DNA of 64,000 bases. Origin: an uncultured Fibrobacter sp. GTDB taxonomy: Bacteria; Fibrobacterota; Fibrobacteria; Fibrobacterales; Fibrobacteraceae. Positions within the stretch are counted from its first letter, which is position 1. Each line of letters begins with the position of its first letter. The stretch is taken from assembly GCF_900316465.1 (NCBI RefSeq), contig NZ_ONDD01000020.1, positions 1-64,000 of the forward strand, written 5' to 3'. Both the position numbers and the translations under genes were made by a program. Positions 17,590-26,013 of the stretch are shown here, piece after piece. Under the pieces are notes generated by a model. The model made no database searches, had not been told where the DNA came from, and worked only from the letters and a program-made list of their open reading frames with translations.

Positions 17590-17620
17590 ATAGGAGATTC
17601 CCGCCTGCGCGGGAATGACA
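17590..17620. repeat. Palindromic intergenic repeat (ATTCCCGC-CTGC-GCGGGAAT)
   Basis: The core (17597-17616) has perfect 8-base arms around CTGC and sits within GGAG...ATGACA. The GGAGATTCCCGC...GCGGGAATGACA form is a repetitive extragenic palindrome known from many bacterial genomes. Only one copy is visible in this window. Confidence 0.65.
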
Positions 17621-17628
17621 TGTTTGCA

Positions 17629-17658
17629 AAAAAGCCTCGGTGAAAACCGAGGCTTTTT
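17629..17658. terminator. Bidirectional rho-independent terminator between YtfJ-like gene and serC
   Basis: A perfect 13-bp stem, AAAAAGCCTCGGT against ACCGAGGCTTTTT, closes on a GAAA tetraloop. A and T runs at the two ends let it serve both convergent genes. Confidence 0.9.
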
Positions 17659-17681
17659 GAATGGTTTTTGCATTCTGGCTA

Positions 17682-18788
17682 TTAGCCGAGCACCTTCTTT
17701 TCGAAGTCGCCGAGGCAGTCAACGAGAGCCTGCACGCCTTCGACCGGCATAGCGTTGTAAATGGAAGCACGGAAACCACCCACAGAGCGGTGACCCTTGA
17801 GCTGCTGCAGACCGCGAGCCTTAGCGAATTCAAGGAATTCCTTAGCGAGATCGTCAGCCTTGTCAGCGGCAACCACGTCCTTGTTGAACACGAACGGAAC
17901 GTTCATGATGGAGCGGTCTTCCTTAGCAGCGGTACCGACGAACACCTTGGAGTTGTCGAGGGCGCTGTAAAGGAGAGCGGCCTTGGAGCGGTTCACCTTT
18001 TCGATAGCGTCCACACCACCGAATTCCTTGAGCCACTTGAGGGTGCGGTTCATCACGTACACGGCGAATACCGGAGGAGTGTTGAACATGTTGGCAGCGT
18101 CAATGTGAGTCTGGAAGTTGAGCATGGTCGGGATGGTGCGGTTCACCTTGCCGAGGAGGCCCTTCTTGATGATGGTAACAGTCACGCCAGCGCAGCTGAT
18201 GTTCTTCTGAGCGCCACCGTACACAACGCCGAAGTCAGACACGTTGATCTTACGAGCGAGGAAGTCGGAGCTCACGTCAGCCATGAGGAAGCCGGACTTC
18301 GGCTTCGGGAAGTTGTGCCATTCGGTACCGTAGATGGTGTTGTTGGCAGTCACGTGGAGGTACGTGGCGTTGTCGGAAAGCTTCAGGTTCTTGTCGATGC
18401 GGCTGTAAGTTTCGGACTTGGTGTCGCAAGCGGCGAGAGCGTTACCGAACTGCTTGGCTTCCTTGTAAGCCTTGTTTGCCCAAACGCCAGTCAGAGCGTA
18501 GTCTGCCGTAGCGTCCTGGTCAAGGAAGTTCATCGGGAGCATGCAGAACAGAAGGGAGCAACCACCACCGAGGAAAACGATGTCGTAGTCTTCAGGGATG
18601 CCCATCAATTCGCGGAGGTACTGTTCCGTCTGGGCGAACATGTTTTCAATCGGCTTTGAACGGTGACTCATGGAGAGAATGCTGATGCCGCTGTTTTCGA
18701 AGTCGATGCATGCAGCAGATGCTTCCTTGAGTGCCTGTTCGGGCAGGACAGACGGTCCTGCGCTAAAGTTATAGACTTTATTTGCCAT
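17682..18788 (-). CDS. serC: Phosphoserine aminotransferase
   Basis: The protein is 368 residues from the ATG at 18788. An ATG 30 bases upstream is in frame but lies before the AAAGGA site that serves this one. It begins MANKVYNFSAGPSVLPEQ, the usual SerC opening. The PLP lysine lies in GGAQKNISCAG. FLGGGCSLLF and the C-terminal GHRSVGGFRASIYNAMP are further family hallmarks. It converts 3-phosphohydroxypyruvate and glutamate to phosphoserine, and also acts in pyridoxal phosphate synthesis. No serA is adjacent. The leader of about 100 bases shows no obvious riboswitch or attenuator. Confidence 0.97.
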   Translation of the reverse strand: MANKVYNFSAGPSVLPEQALKEASAACIDFENSGISILSMSHRSKPIENMFAQTEQYLRELMGIPEDYDIVFLGGGCSLLFCMLPMNFLDQDATADYALTGVWANKAYKEAKQFGNALAACDTKSETYSRIDKNLKLSDNATYLHVTANNTIYGTEWHNFPKPKSGFLMADVSSDFLARKINVSDFGVVYGGAQKNISCAGVTVTIIKKGLLGKVNRTIPTMLNFQTHIDAANMFNTPPVFAVYVMNRTLKWLKEFGGVDAIEKVNRSKAALLYSALDNSKVFVGTAAKEDRSIMNVPFVFNKDVVAADKADDLAKEFLEFAKARGLQQLKGHRSVGGFRASIYNAMPVEGVQALVDCLGDFEKKVLG

Positions 18789-18948
18789 GGTTGTGTTCCT
18801 TTTTGTTTTGCCCCGCATGGTTTACGGGGACTCTTAAATTACGCGCGTAAAAATAGCAAAATACGGCTTTTTCGGCTACTGTTTTTTGATGTGAGATAAA
18901 ACTCTTATGATGAACTGCAATGGGAATGCGATGGAACGCAAAAAGAAA

Positions 18949-18970
18949 ATGGCAGACTTTCGTCTGCCAT
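18949..18970 (-). terminator. Rho-independent terminator after the HD-like gene
   Basis: A perfect 9-bp stem, ATGGCAGAC against GTCTGCCAT, closes on TTTC. On the minus strand it is followed by TTTTCTTTTT. It lies about 43 bases after the stop at 19013. Confidence 0.75.
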
Positions 18971-19012
18971 AAAAAATGTTTCTGAACTCAGCAATCCGAA
19001 TTCGGAATGGGG

Positions 19013-19537
19013 TTACACGCCAAGGGCTTCGATTGCCGCCTGGTACTTCTTGAGGCGGAACTTGGTCTTGAGTTCACGGCGTTCCTGACGCTTGATGTAC
19101 TTGTCTTCCAAAAGCACGTTCAAAATGGCGCTCTTGGCCTTGGCCATCAGCGGGTCGTTCTTGAGGGTGCCCATGAACTTCACGAATTCCTTTTCGCGGG
19201 CTTCGTAGTTAGCTTCTTCGGCGGGGACGCCTTCGGCCATCAGCTTGCAGCTGTATTCGTCGATCCAGCCCTGGTTCTTGTGGTAAGTCATCTTCTGGAT
19301 CTTTTCGACCATGTCGGCCGGAACGCCCATGGCGATCACTTCTTCAGGGGTTTTCTTGGTCGTATCGGTAATCAAGTCCTGCAAAATGGCGAGTGTCTGA
19401 ACCTCTTCGGATTCACCCTTGTTTTTGAGGTAATCTGCGACATTCTGCAGAAAATCAATGTAGGGGCCGCCGGCCTTGTCCATCTGGTTCTTGTGGACGT
19501 CGGCTGCAATTTTGTAGGCTTCAGCGTAAGAAAGCAT
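19013..19537 (-). CDS. Hypothetical protein resembling a degenerate SpoT/MESH1-type HD domain
   Basis: The protein is 174 residues from the ATG that begins MLSYAEAYKIAADVHKNQ. The first 90 residues follow the layout of the HD hydrolase half of RelA/SpoT and MESH1: A-x-x-x-H-x-x-Q, then K-x-G-G-P-Y-I, then VA-x-x-L, then a short helix and T-x-E-E-V. The metal-binding residues are mostly lost, however. The His expected after PYI is Asp28-Phe29, and the HD pair is Gln53-Asp54. Only His15 and Asp54 remain. The C-terminal 70 residues are highly charged. If the likeness is real, this may be a non-catalytic (p)ppGpp-binding or signalling protein. It is a single gene with its own terminator, upstream of serC on the same strand. 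Confidence 0.6.
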   Translation of the reverse strand: MLSYAEAYKIAADVHKNQMDKAGGPYIDFLQNVADYLKNKGESEEVQTLAILQDLITDTTKKTPEEVIAMGVPADMVEKIQKMTYHKNQGWIDEYSCKLMAEGVPAEEANYEAREKEFVKFMGTLKNDPLMAKAKSAILNVLLEDKYIKRQERRELKTKFRLKKYQAAIEALGV

Positions 19538-19688
19538 AATGATCCTTTTTAAAAACTTTGGGGTGCTACACCGGCACCATAGTCTCAATATATATAAACA
19601 AATCTTGTAAAAGTGTCACGTTTTTGTCAAATATCCAAAAAGTGAGCTTTTTTTGTTGTTTTTTGAGCTAGGTGCCGGAATAAAGCTC

Positions 19689-21962
19689 TTATTTGTTGTT
19701 CGCACGAATCAGGTTGAGGGCGGAACCTGCCTTGAACCATGCCCACTGCTGTTCGTTGTAGGTGTGGCTCAGGGCGATGTTGTCCACCGAGCCGTCCTTG
19801 TGGTGGGCGACGAGCGTGAACTCGGAACCCGGAGCGAACTTGGTGAGGCCCACGATGTCGAACACGTCCTGTTCCTGGATCTTGTCGTAGTCGGCAGCGT
19901 TCTTGAAGGTGAGGGCGAGCATGCCCTGCTTCTTGAGGTTCGTTTCGTGGATGCGGGCGAAGCTCTTCACGATCACGGCCTTCACGCCGAGGAAGCGCGG
20001 TTCCATGGCGGCGTGTTCGCGGCTAGAACCTTCACCATAGTTTTCGTCACCGATGACGATGGAGCCCGTGCCCTTGGCCTTGTAAATCTTGGCAAGTTCC
20101 GGAACTTCCTTGTATTCACCGCACTGGCAGAGAACCTTGTTGGTTTCGCCGTTGAAGGCGTTCACGGCGCCGATGAGCATGTTGTTCGAAATGTTTTCGA
20201 GGTGACCGCGGTAGTTGAGCCACGGACCGGCCATGGAGATGTGGTCGGTAGTGCACTTGCCCTTGGCCTTGATGAGGATCGGGGCGCCTGCGATGTCCTT
20301 GCCGTCCCAAGCCGCGAACGGGGCGAGGGCCTGGAGGCGCTTGCTTTCGGGGTTGATGGAAACGGTAATCTTGGAACCGTCTTCGGCGGGAGCCTGATAG
20401 CCGGCATCCTTGACTTCGAAGCCCTTCGGCGGGAGTTCGCACTGTTCCGGCGGGTCGAGCTTGACGGCCTTGCCTTCGTTGTTCACGAGGGTGTCGGTCA
20501 TCGGGTTGAAGCGGATGTCGCCAGAGAGGGCGGCGATCACGGCCATGAGCGGGCTTGCCACAAAGGCGTGCGTGTTCGGGTTGCCGTCGGCGCGCTTGGC
20601 GAAGTTGCGGTTAAAGCTGTGGACGATGGTGTTGAGTTCCTTCTTGTCGGCACCGGCACGGTCCCAGCGGCCAATGCAAGGACCGCAGGCGTTCGTCATA
20701 ATCGTTGCACCGAACTGCTTGAACAAGTCGATGAGGCCGTCGCGCTCGGCGGTGTAGCGCACCTGTTCGGAGCCCGGGTTGATGAGAAGCGGGCACTTCG
20801 GGCTGAGACCCTTCGCGAGGGCCTGCTTGATCATGTTTGCTGCCATGAACAAATCTTCGTAGCTGGAGTTCGTGCAGCTACCGATGAGGGCTGCACTTAC
20901 GACCGGAGTAGATTCCGGCTTGGTTTCGGTGGCCTTGAGGCTTTCTGCCATGTCGGTCACGGCGTAGGCGCGGTCCGGGCTGAACGGGCCGTTGAAGTGC
21001 GGCACGAGCGTGCTCAGGTCGATTTCCACGACGCGGTCAAAATACTTTTCCGGATTTGCTTCGACTTCGGGATCGGCCTTGAGGTGTTCTGCAATCTTGT
21101 CGGCAGCGGCGGCCACGTCGGCACGGCCAGTCACCTTGAGGTAGCGGCTCATGGAATCGTCGTAGCTGAAGGTGGAGCAGGTAGCGCCCACTTCGGCACC
21201 CATGTTGGCAATCGTTGCCTTGCCGGTAGCGGAGAGGCTGCGTGCGCCTTCGCCGAAGTATTCGATAATGGCGTTGGTGCCACCCTTAACAGTGAGGATG
21301 CCAGCGAGCTTGAGGATGATGTCCTTGGCGGTAGCGAAGCCCTGGAGCTTGCCGGTGAGCTTCACGCCGATCATCTTCGGGTACTTGAGTTCCCACGGGA
21401 GGCCTACCATGGCGTCCACGGCGTCTGCACCGCCCACGCCAATCGCGAGCATGCCGAGGCCGCCTGCGTTCACGGTGTGGGAATCGGTACCGATCATCAT
21501 TCCGCCCGGGAAGGCGTAGTTTTCGAGCACCACCTGGTGGATGATGCCTGCACCCGGGAGCCAGCAGTCAATGCCGTACTTGGCAGAGACGGACTGCAAG
21601 AAGTCGTACACTTCCTTACTTTCTTCCTTAGCGCGCGGGAGGTCCTTTTCAACACCTTCACGAGCGATAATCAAGTGGTCGCAGTGCACGGAGCTGGGTA
21701 CTGCCACGCGGGACTTGCCGGCGGTGGTGAACTGGAGGAGTGCCATCTGGGCGGTTGCGTCCTGCATGGCAACGCGGTCGGGGTGGAATTCGGCAAAATC
21801 CTTGCCACGTTCGTAGGTCCTGTTCTCGGCGCCATCGATCAGATGGCTGTAGATAATCTTTTCGGCGAGGGTGAGCGGACGGCCCAGCTGCTTGCGTGCA
21901 GCTTCAACGCGGGCAGGAATGCGGGCGTAGACGCCCTGGATCATGTCGAAATTGAAAAGCAT
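19689..21962 (-). CDS. acn: Aconitate hydratase
   Basis: This 757-residue enzyme isomerises citrate to isocitrate in the TCA cycle. The [4Fe-4S] cysteines are visible in IGSCTNSSYEDL and NACGPCIGRW. Active-site patches include GTDSHTVNAGGLGMLAIGVGG, VHCDHLI and the swivel-domain segment GDENYGEGSSREHAAMEPR. Its length and the order of domains 1-4 match the mitochondrial-type aconitase (about 750-780 residues) rather than AcnB (about 860). The ATG has a GAGA site, and a TATCTTTA box lies about 35 bases upstream. The gene is monocistronic. Long open frames opposite it are codon-bias shadows. Confidence 0.97.
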   Translation of the reverse strand: MLFNFDMIQGVYARIPARVEAARKQLGRPLTLAEKIIYSHLIDGAENRTYERGKDFAEFHPDRVAMQDATAQMALLQFTTAGKSRVAVPSSVHCDHLIIAREGVEKDLPRAKEESKEVYDFLQSVSAKYGIDCWLPGAGIIHQVVLENYAFPGGMMIGTDSHTVNAGGLGMLAIGVGGADAVDAMVGLPWELKYPKMIGVKLTGKLQGFATAKDIILKLAGILTVKGGTNAIIEYFGEGARSLSATGKATIANMGAEVGATCSTFSYDDSMSRYLKVTGRADVAAAADKIAEHLKADPEVEANPEKYFDRVVEIDLSTLVPHFNGPFSPDRAYAVTDMAESLKATETKPESTPVVSAALIGSCTNSSYEDLFMAANMIKQALAKGLSPKCPLLINPGSEQVRYTAERDGLIDLFKQFGATIMTNACGPCIGRWDRAGADKKELNTIVHSFNRNFAKRADGNPNTHAFVASPLMAVIAALSGDIRFNPMTDTLVNNEGKAVKLDPPEQCELPPKGFEVKDAGYQAPAEDGSKITVSINPESKRLQALAPFAAWDGKDIAGAPILIKAKGKCTTDHISMAGPWLNYRGHLENISNNMLIGAVNAFNGETNKVLCQCGEYKEVPELAKIYKAKGTGSIVIGDENYGEGSSREHAAMEPRFLGVKAVIVKSFARIHETNLKKQGMLALTFKNAADYDKIQEQDVFDIVGLTKFAPGSEFTLVAHHKDGSVDNIALSHTYNEQQWAWFKAGSALNLIRANNK

Positions 21963-21996
21963 AGTCTCTTGGGGGTTTAGGTTGAATTATCGGGCG

Positions 21997-22004
21997 TAAA
22001 GATA
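21997..22004 (-). promoter_or_regulatory. Candidate -10 box TATCTTTA of the aconitase gene
   Basis: On the minus strand TATCTTTA is about 35 bases before the ATG. Unlike psd and purN, this message would have an ordinary leader with a GAGA site. Confidence 0.4.
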
Positions 22005-22021
22005 GAAAAATTAGACAGGAT

Positions 22022-23311
22022 TTAGTCTTTTACGCAACGCAGACTGCGACCTCGAACGAGCAGAGTCCCTTCATCGACTCCGTATCCGTCCTTGCCAGTG
22101 GTTGCAACGATGTGGTAAGCTAATGCACGATTGTTAGCGCATTCGCTACAATATTTGGCGGTAGATGTCCAAACGTATGCGCGCTTCCCGTTGGGGAAAA
22201 GTTCCGAACCGTAGGTGTTACTGACTGGGAGGAGTGCAAATCCCAATTCGTTTGTCGCAATGTCTTCGTTTCCGTCAGAGTCGTATTGCCATCCGCAAGT
22301 GGATCTCAGTTTTACGATTCCTTCCCTGCAATCTGGGAAACTTGTCTTGGTTTCGTCATCGCATTCCGCGCCAACGGCCTTGCCCAAAGTCATCCATTCA
22401 GAAATCGTGGGAACATGCCAACCGCTAGGACAAATTCCCTGCTGGGGATTTTCCCATTTTCCGAAAAGGGTGTCCTTAATTAAACCAGCTTCCATCATTT
22501 CGTCGGTATTGAAATTCATGACGCCCATGAAATTATAGAGCTGCCCGTACAGGGCGCAACTGTCTGCATCCGCATCGCACCAATGGTTGCCTGCCAGGTT
22601 GGGCGTTTTTTCTTCGTCGGCGTAAGCCAGGTTTTCCGCCATCCAGGTCTGTTCTCCGATTTTAACGGTGGCGTAGAACTGACCGTCGCGTTCGTCCTCC
22701 AGGCAGTGGTATTCAACGTCCGGGTTCAAGAATTTCCAACTGGGCTTCGACTTCCCTTCGCAGCCGATAACCGTGGGGGCTTTGTCGTAAAGGTGGCAGG
22801 AAATCTGCACCGCTGAAGACGAAATTGCAATTGAGGATGAAGACTTAGGCGGTTCCGAGGAAGAACTGCTTTTCTCGGTTCCTGCAGGGCAGGGCTTGAT
22901 TATTTCGGGATACCAGGTTCCGTCTTTACAGGTGACAAGTATCTTGTCGTCTTCCGTCAGCAGGACGTAACCTTCTTTATCGCAGTTGTTGCCTTTATAT
23001 GACTGATACTCTTCCCAGGAGGAAATGACTTCGTTGTAGCGGACTCTCGTGATGCATTCCTCCATCGTGGGAATGGTGCTGGAGCTGCTGAGGTCCGTTG
23101 AAGAGGAGCTTTTTTCATTGCCTGTCGCGGAACTTTTACCTTGTTCCGAGCCGGCTTTGTCAGATACAGAGCTCGAAGATTCCTTTAGGTTGGATTCTTT
23201 TGCACTGCTGGAAGATTCGGAAGGTTCTTGTGCAGGCGATGTGCTGGATTCGTCATCTCCACAGGCGATAAATGCGAAGAATGTAAAACAAATGAATAAT
23301 TTTTTGATCAT
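22022..23311 (-). CDS. FISUMP-domain lipoprotein (Fibrobacter succinogenes major paralogous domain)
   Basis: This 429-residue protein has a lipoprotein signal with Cys17 in FAFIAC. Two poly-serine linkers (about 31-80 and 148-172) separate a small cysteine-rich domain from the C-terminal domain (about 210-429). The latter carries the FISUMP landmarks: YATVKIGEQTWMAENLAYA, GQLYNFMGVM, CPSGWHVPTISEWMTL, a late AYVWTSTAKYC and the terminal LRCVKD. The family is greatly expanded in Fibrobacter; its role is unknown, and surface recognition or adhesion is the usual suggestion. Multiple Cys pairs suggest a disulfide-stabilised surface protein. GGAGG precedes the ATG, and a TATCTTTTG box lies about 30 bases further upstream. 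Confidence 0.92.
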   Translation of the reverse strand: MIKKLFICFTFFAFIACGDDESSTSPAQEPSESSSSAKESNLKESSSSVSDKAGSEQGKSSATGNEKSSSSTDLSSSSTIPTMEECITRVRYNEVISSWEEYQSYKGNNCDKEGYVLLTEDDKILVTCKDGTWYPEIIKPCPAGTEKSSSSSEPPKSSSSIAISSSAVQISCHLYDKAPTVIGCEGKSKPSWKFLNPDVEYHCLEDERDGQFYATVKIGEQTWMAENLAYADEEKTPNLAGNHWCDADADSCALYGQLYNFMGVMNFNTDEMMEAGLIKDTLFGKWENPQQGICPSGWHVPTISEWMTLGKAVGAECDDETKTSFPDCREGIVKLRSTCGWQYDSDGNEDIATNELGFALLPVSNTYGSELFPNGKRAYVWTSTAKYCSECANNRALAYHIVATTGKDGYGVDEGTLLVRGRSLRCVKD

Positions 23312-23347
23312 TTTTTCCTCCTTTCTTTTATAACAAAAGATAGAAAT

Positions 23348-23506
23348 TTATCGGGTCACAATTCTGTGTCCTATATTATTCCATAGGTTATCGACGAGAC
23401 CTCCGCCCAGGCGAAGTTTTTGCGGTAACGTTGGTGTACGGTCGGCTGCCTCCACCTTCACGTTTTCGCTATCGGTGTCGCGGCCCAAGCCAAGGAATAA
23501 ACACAT
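23348..23506 (-). CDS. Possible small ORF or 3' remnant of a lost gene
   Basis: This region lies in a 375-base gap. From the ATG at 23506 it encodes 52 residues ending NNIGHRIVTR. The frame stays open upstream through a hydrophobic stretch (IGILAVLFWLFRNTYYLTM) back to about 23600, but with no ATG, GTG or TTG there. This fits either a small protein with one membrane segment and an unusual start, or the tail of a decayed gene. It has no recognisable relative. The rest of the gap holds only the promoters of its neighbours. Confidence 0.3.
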   Translation of the reverse strand: MCLFLGLGRDTDSENVKVEAADRTPTLPQKLRLGGGLVDNLWNNIGHRIVTR

Positions 23507-23685
23507 GGTCAGGTAGTAGGTGTTGCGGAAAAGCCAGAATAGTACGGCGAGAATGCCGATTGCTCGAAAAACGGAGAAACTTACATTTTTCGTACGATTA
23601 AAGATAATAAAAGCCCATTTTTACCCTTAACAAAGGGGGTAAATTTTCCTAAATTTGGCCGCGTTCCTAAGATTGGAGAACCCCC

Positions 23686-25593
23686 ATGTCCAATATTCAC
23701 GCCAAAGATTCCGTCAAGAATTTTCTTGCTGGCGTCAAGACAACTGTTACCCCTGAACTCCTCCGCACGGTACGCAGGGGCTACACCAAGAAAAACCTGG
23801 TGAGCGACCTGATGTCGGGCCTTATCGTGGGCATTTTGGCCCTGCCGCTTGCCATTGCTTTCGCAATCGCTTCGGGCGTGGGTCCGGAACAGGGCCTTTA
23901 CACGGCAATCATCGCTGGCTTTACCATTTCGCTGTTGGGCGGTTCCCGATTCCAGATTGGCGGCCCGACGGGCGCCTTCATTGTGATTGTTTACGGCATC
24001 GTGAGCCAGTACGGTTACGATGGCCTTGCCTCGGCAACGCTTTTGGCCGGTATCTTGCTGATTATCTTTGGCTTGGCCAAGTTTGGCGCAATTATCAAGT
24101 TTATTCCGTATCCGGTTACCGTGGGCTTTACCGCCGGTATCGCTATTATTATTGCTCTTGGCCAGGTGCCGAACTTTTTTGGGCTCCGTTTCCTTTCCAA
24201 AGACCCGGCCGATGCCGTGGGTAAAATCAAGCTTTACGCCTCTTCGCTTGATACTGTTAATATTTATGCTGTGATTGTGGGGCTTGTGGCTTTGGCCGTT
24301 TGCATTCTGTGGCCGAAGATTACGACGAAAGTTCCGGGCTCCCTGATTGCCATTATCGTGGCGACTGTTATGGTGAAGGTCCTCGGTTGGGATGATCCGA
24401 TTACGGGCCACGGCGTGGTGACCATTGGCATGAAAAACCACATTCCGAGCGGATTCCCGGTGCCGCACCTGCCGAACATTAGCCTCGAAATGATGCAGAA
24501 GGTGTTCCAGCCGGCTTTGACGATTGCCATTTTGGGTGCTATTGAATCCCTTTTGAGCGCTGTGGTGGCTGACGGTATGACCTCGACCAAGCACCGTTCG
24601 AATACCGAACTTTTCGGTCAGGGCGTTGCCAACGTGCTGTCTCCGATGTTTGGCGGTATTCCGGCTACGGGTGCCATTGCCCGTACGGCAACCAATATCC
24701 GTAATGGTGCCGTGAGCCCGATTTCTGGCTTGGTACACGCGGTTGTTTTGCTCCTCATTATGCTCGTGCTCGGTAAGTATGCCGAAATGATCCCGATGGC
24801 AGCGCTTGCCGCTGTGCTTTTCCAGGTGGCATTCAACATGTGCGGTTACCGCAGCTTTATCAAGATGTTCAAGGCTCCCAAGAGCGACATTGCGGTGATG
24901 CTCGTGGCCTTCTTCCTGACCGTGATTATCGACCTGACGGTCGCTATCGAAGTCGGCGTGCTGCTTGCTGCAGTGCTCTTCATCAAGCGCATGAGCGATG
25001 TTTCTGAAATGGAAACGGTGACCGAAGCTCTCAAGGAAGATGACGAAGAAGCCGCCCACAACGACCTCAGCCGTCAGGTGCCGAAGGGTGTGGTGGTTTA
25101 CGAACTGGCCGGTTCTTTGTTCTTTGGTGCGGTGGACAAGTTCAAGGATACCATGGCTCGCATTTCGGACAAGCCGAAGATCCTTATCCTGCGCATGCGT
25201 AGCGTGTCTAGCATCGATGCCGCCGGTATCCAGATGATCGAAGACTTGCTCAACCGTTGCAACCGCGAAGGCACTCAGCTGTTGCTCTCGGGCGTGCATG
25301 CCCAGCCGGTGGTGGCCTTGACTCGCGCCGGTGTGCTCAAACAGCTCGGCGAAGAAAACGCCCTTGGTAATATCGATGCAGCCCTCAACCGTGCCCGCGA
25401 ACTCCTGGGCCTCCCGATTGTGGATACCTCGCACGAAATGCCGCAGGCACCTACCGTTTCTTGGGAAAAGAGCCTCGACAAGCCGTGGATGCCGGAAGAA
25501 TCCAACGCTGCAATTGCCGAAGAAACGCCGGAAGTTATCGCCGAAAAGATGATGGACGAACCGGTCGTAAAAATCGAAGAAAAAACAAAGTAA
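23686..25593 (+). CDS. SulP-family inorganic anion transporter with STAS domain
   Basis: This 635-residue membrane protein starts with a short cytoplasmic leader. It then has 10-14 hydrophobic segments beginning with LMSGLIVGILALPLAIAFAI, the sulfate-transporter signature, and GGPTGAFIVIVYGI. A C-terminal STAS domain (about 455-565) carries ILRMRSVSSIDAAGIQMIE, with the Ser-Ser-Ile-Asp region found in STAS switch domains. The last 60 residues are charged. SulP proteins carry sulfate, bicarbonate, or C4-dicarboxylates such as succinate or fumarate; which one applies here cannot be told. It is preceded by GGAGA and, further up, a TAAATTTG box, and followed by a cluster of hairpins. Confidence 0.92.
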   Translation: MSNIHAKDSVKNFLAGVKTTVTPELLRTVRRGYTKKNLVSDLMSGLIVGILALPLAIAFAIASGVGPEQGLYTAIIAGFTISLLGGSRFQIGGPTGAFIVIVYGIVSQYGYDGLASATLLAGILLIIFGLAKFGAIIKFIPYPVTVGFTAGIAIIIALGQVPNFFGLRFLSKDPADAVGKIKLYASSLDTVNIYAVIVGLVALAVCILWPKITTKVPGSLIAIIVATVMVKVLGWDDPITGHGVVTIGMKNHIPSGFPVPHLPNISLEMMQKVFQPALTIAILGAIESLLSAVVADGMTSTKHRSNTELFGQGVANVLSPMFGGIPATGAIARTATNIRNGAVSPISGLVHAVVLLLIMLVLGKYAEMIPMAALAAVLFQVAFNMCGYRSFIKMFKAPKSDIAVMLVAFFLTVIIDLTVAIEVGVLLAAVLFIKRMSDVSEMETVTEALKEDDEEAAHNDLSRQVPKGVVVYELAGSLFFGAVDKFKDTMARISDKPKILILRMRSVSSIDAAGIQMIEDLLNRCNREGTQLLLSGVHAQPVVALTRAGVLKQLGEENALGNIDAALNRARELLGLPIVDTSHEMPQAPTVSWEKSLDKPWMPEESNAAIAEETPEVIAEKMMDEPVVKIEEKTK

Positions 25594-25629
25594 TCTTTGT
25601 AAGGTTTTCTTAAGTTTGTGAGCAACAAG

Positions 25630-25668
25630 CGCCTCGTATTAACGAGGCGTTTTGACGCCTTAGGCGTC
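25630..25668 (+). terminator. Terminator with three overlapping hairpins after the SulP gene
   Basis: CGCCTCG-TATTAA-CGAGGCG (25630-25649) is followed by TTTT, an ordinary terminator. AGGCGT-TTTG-ACGCCT (25645-25660) and GACGCC-TTA-GGCGTC (25654-25668) share bases with it and with each other, so they are mutually exclusive. Confidence 0.65.
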
Positions 25669-25688
25669 CGCGGCTTTGGCTCAGTAAT

Positions 25689-25710
25689 AAAATTAAACAA
25701 GTTTAATTTT
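25689..25710. promoter_or_regulatory. Perfect palindrome AAAATTAAAC-AA-GTTTAATTTT
   Basis: Two 10-base arms flank a 2-base centre, in a 260-base stretch without an obvious larger gene. It could be an operator for the downstream small ORF or a weak terminator. No other copy was noticed. Confidence 0.45.
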
Positions 25711-25857
25711 GCTGCGTTCGCCTTGCGCGCTTTTGCGAGAGTGAGGTGATATCACATTCTTGTATATGATATAGAGCCGAACGGTCTGAGTGTGACGGGA
25801 ATCGCAGTGTGATTTCCGTCTCTTTAATTTTAGTTATGTTATATCTAAATTTGGGGC

Positions 25858-25974
25858 ATGGTTAAGAGACATGCTATGACGAGTTCTGAAAGGACGCACA
25901 TCTTTTGGCACTTCATCGTGAACTATCTGCTTGCCTTCTGGGCGGTTGGATTAATCCTGATCAATATCTGCTAG
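25858..25974 (+). CDS. Small single-span membrane peptide (38 residues)
   Basis: ATG to TAG encodes 38 residues: a basic N-terminus (MVKRHAMTSSERTH) and one hydrophobic helix (FIVNYLLAFWAVGLILINI) ending in Cys. The layout, with positive charges first and then a single span, is that of a small inner-membrane protein with N-in topology. A TAAATTTG box (25846-25853) ends four bases before the ATG, the same near-leaderless pattern as its neighbour purN. A second ATG at residue 7 is an alternative start. No homologue is recognised. Confidence 0.5.
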   Translation: MVKRHAMTSSERTHIFWHFIVNYLLAFWAVGLILINIC

Positions 25975-26000
25975 CATCAAACAATCCTAGATTATTTTTC

Positions 26001-26008
26001 TATCTTTG
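26001..26008 (+). promoter_or_regulatory. Candidate -10 box TATCTTTG, five bases before purN
   Basis: It has the same sequence and the same 5-base distance to the ATG as at psd. No Shine-Dalgarno sequence fits in the gap, so a leaderless transcript is likely. Confidence 0.55.
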
Positions 26009-26013
26009 GCGCC

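Noticed and set aside
17228..17872. Frame containing the CHSRAGGNL peptide
   Set aside because: The peptide is the translation of the palindromic repeat at 17590-17620, and the rest is antisense to the YtfJ-like gene and serC.
19653..21980. 775-codon open frame opposite aconitase
   Set aside because: The aconitase frame has full motif support; the antisense frame is rich in His, Val and Gly without any domain, a product of G/C-biased third positions.
23581..25434. 617-codon open frame opposite the SulP gene
   Set aside because: His/Arg/Asn-rich antisense shadow of a clear transporter.
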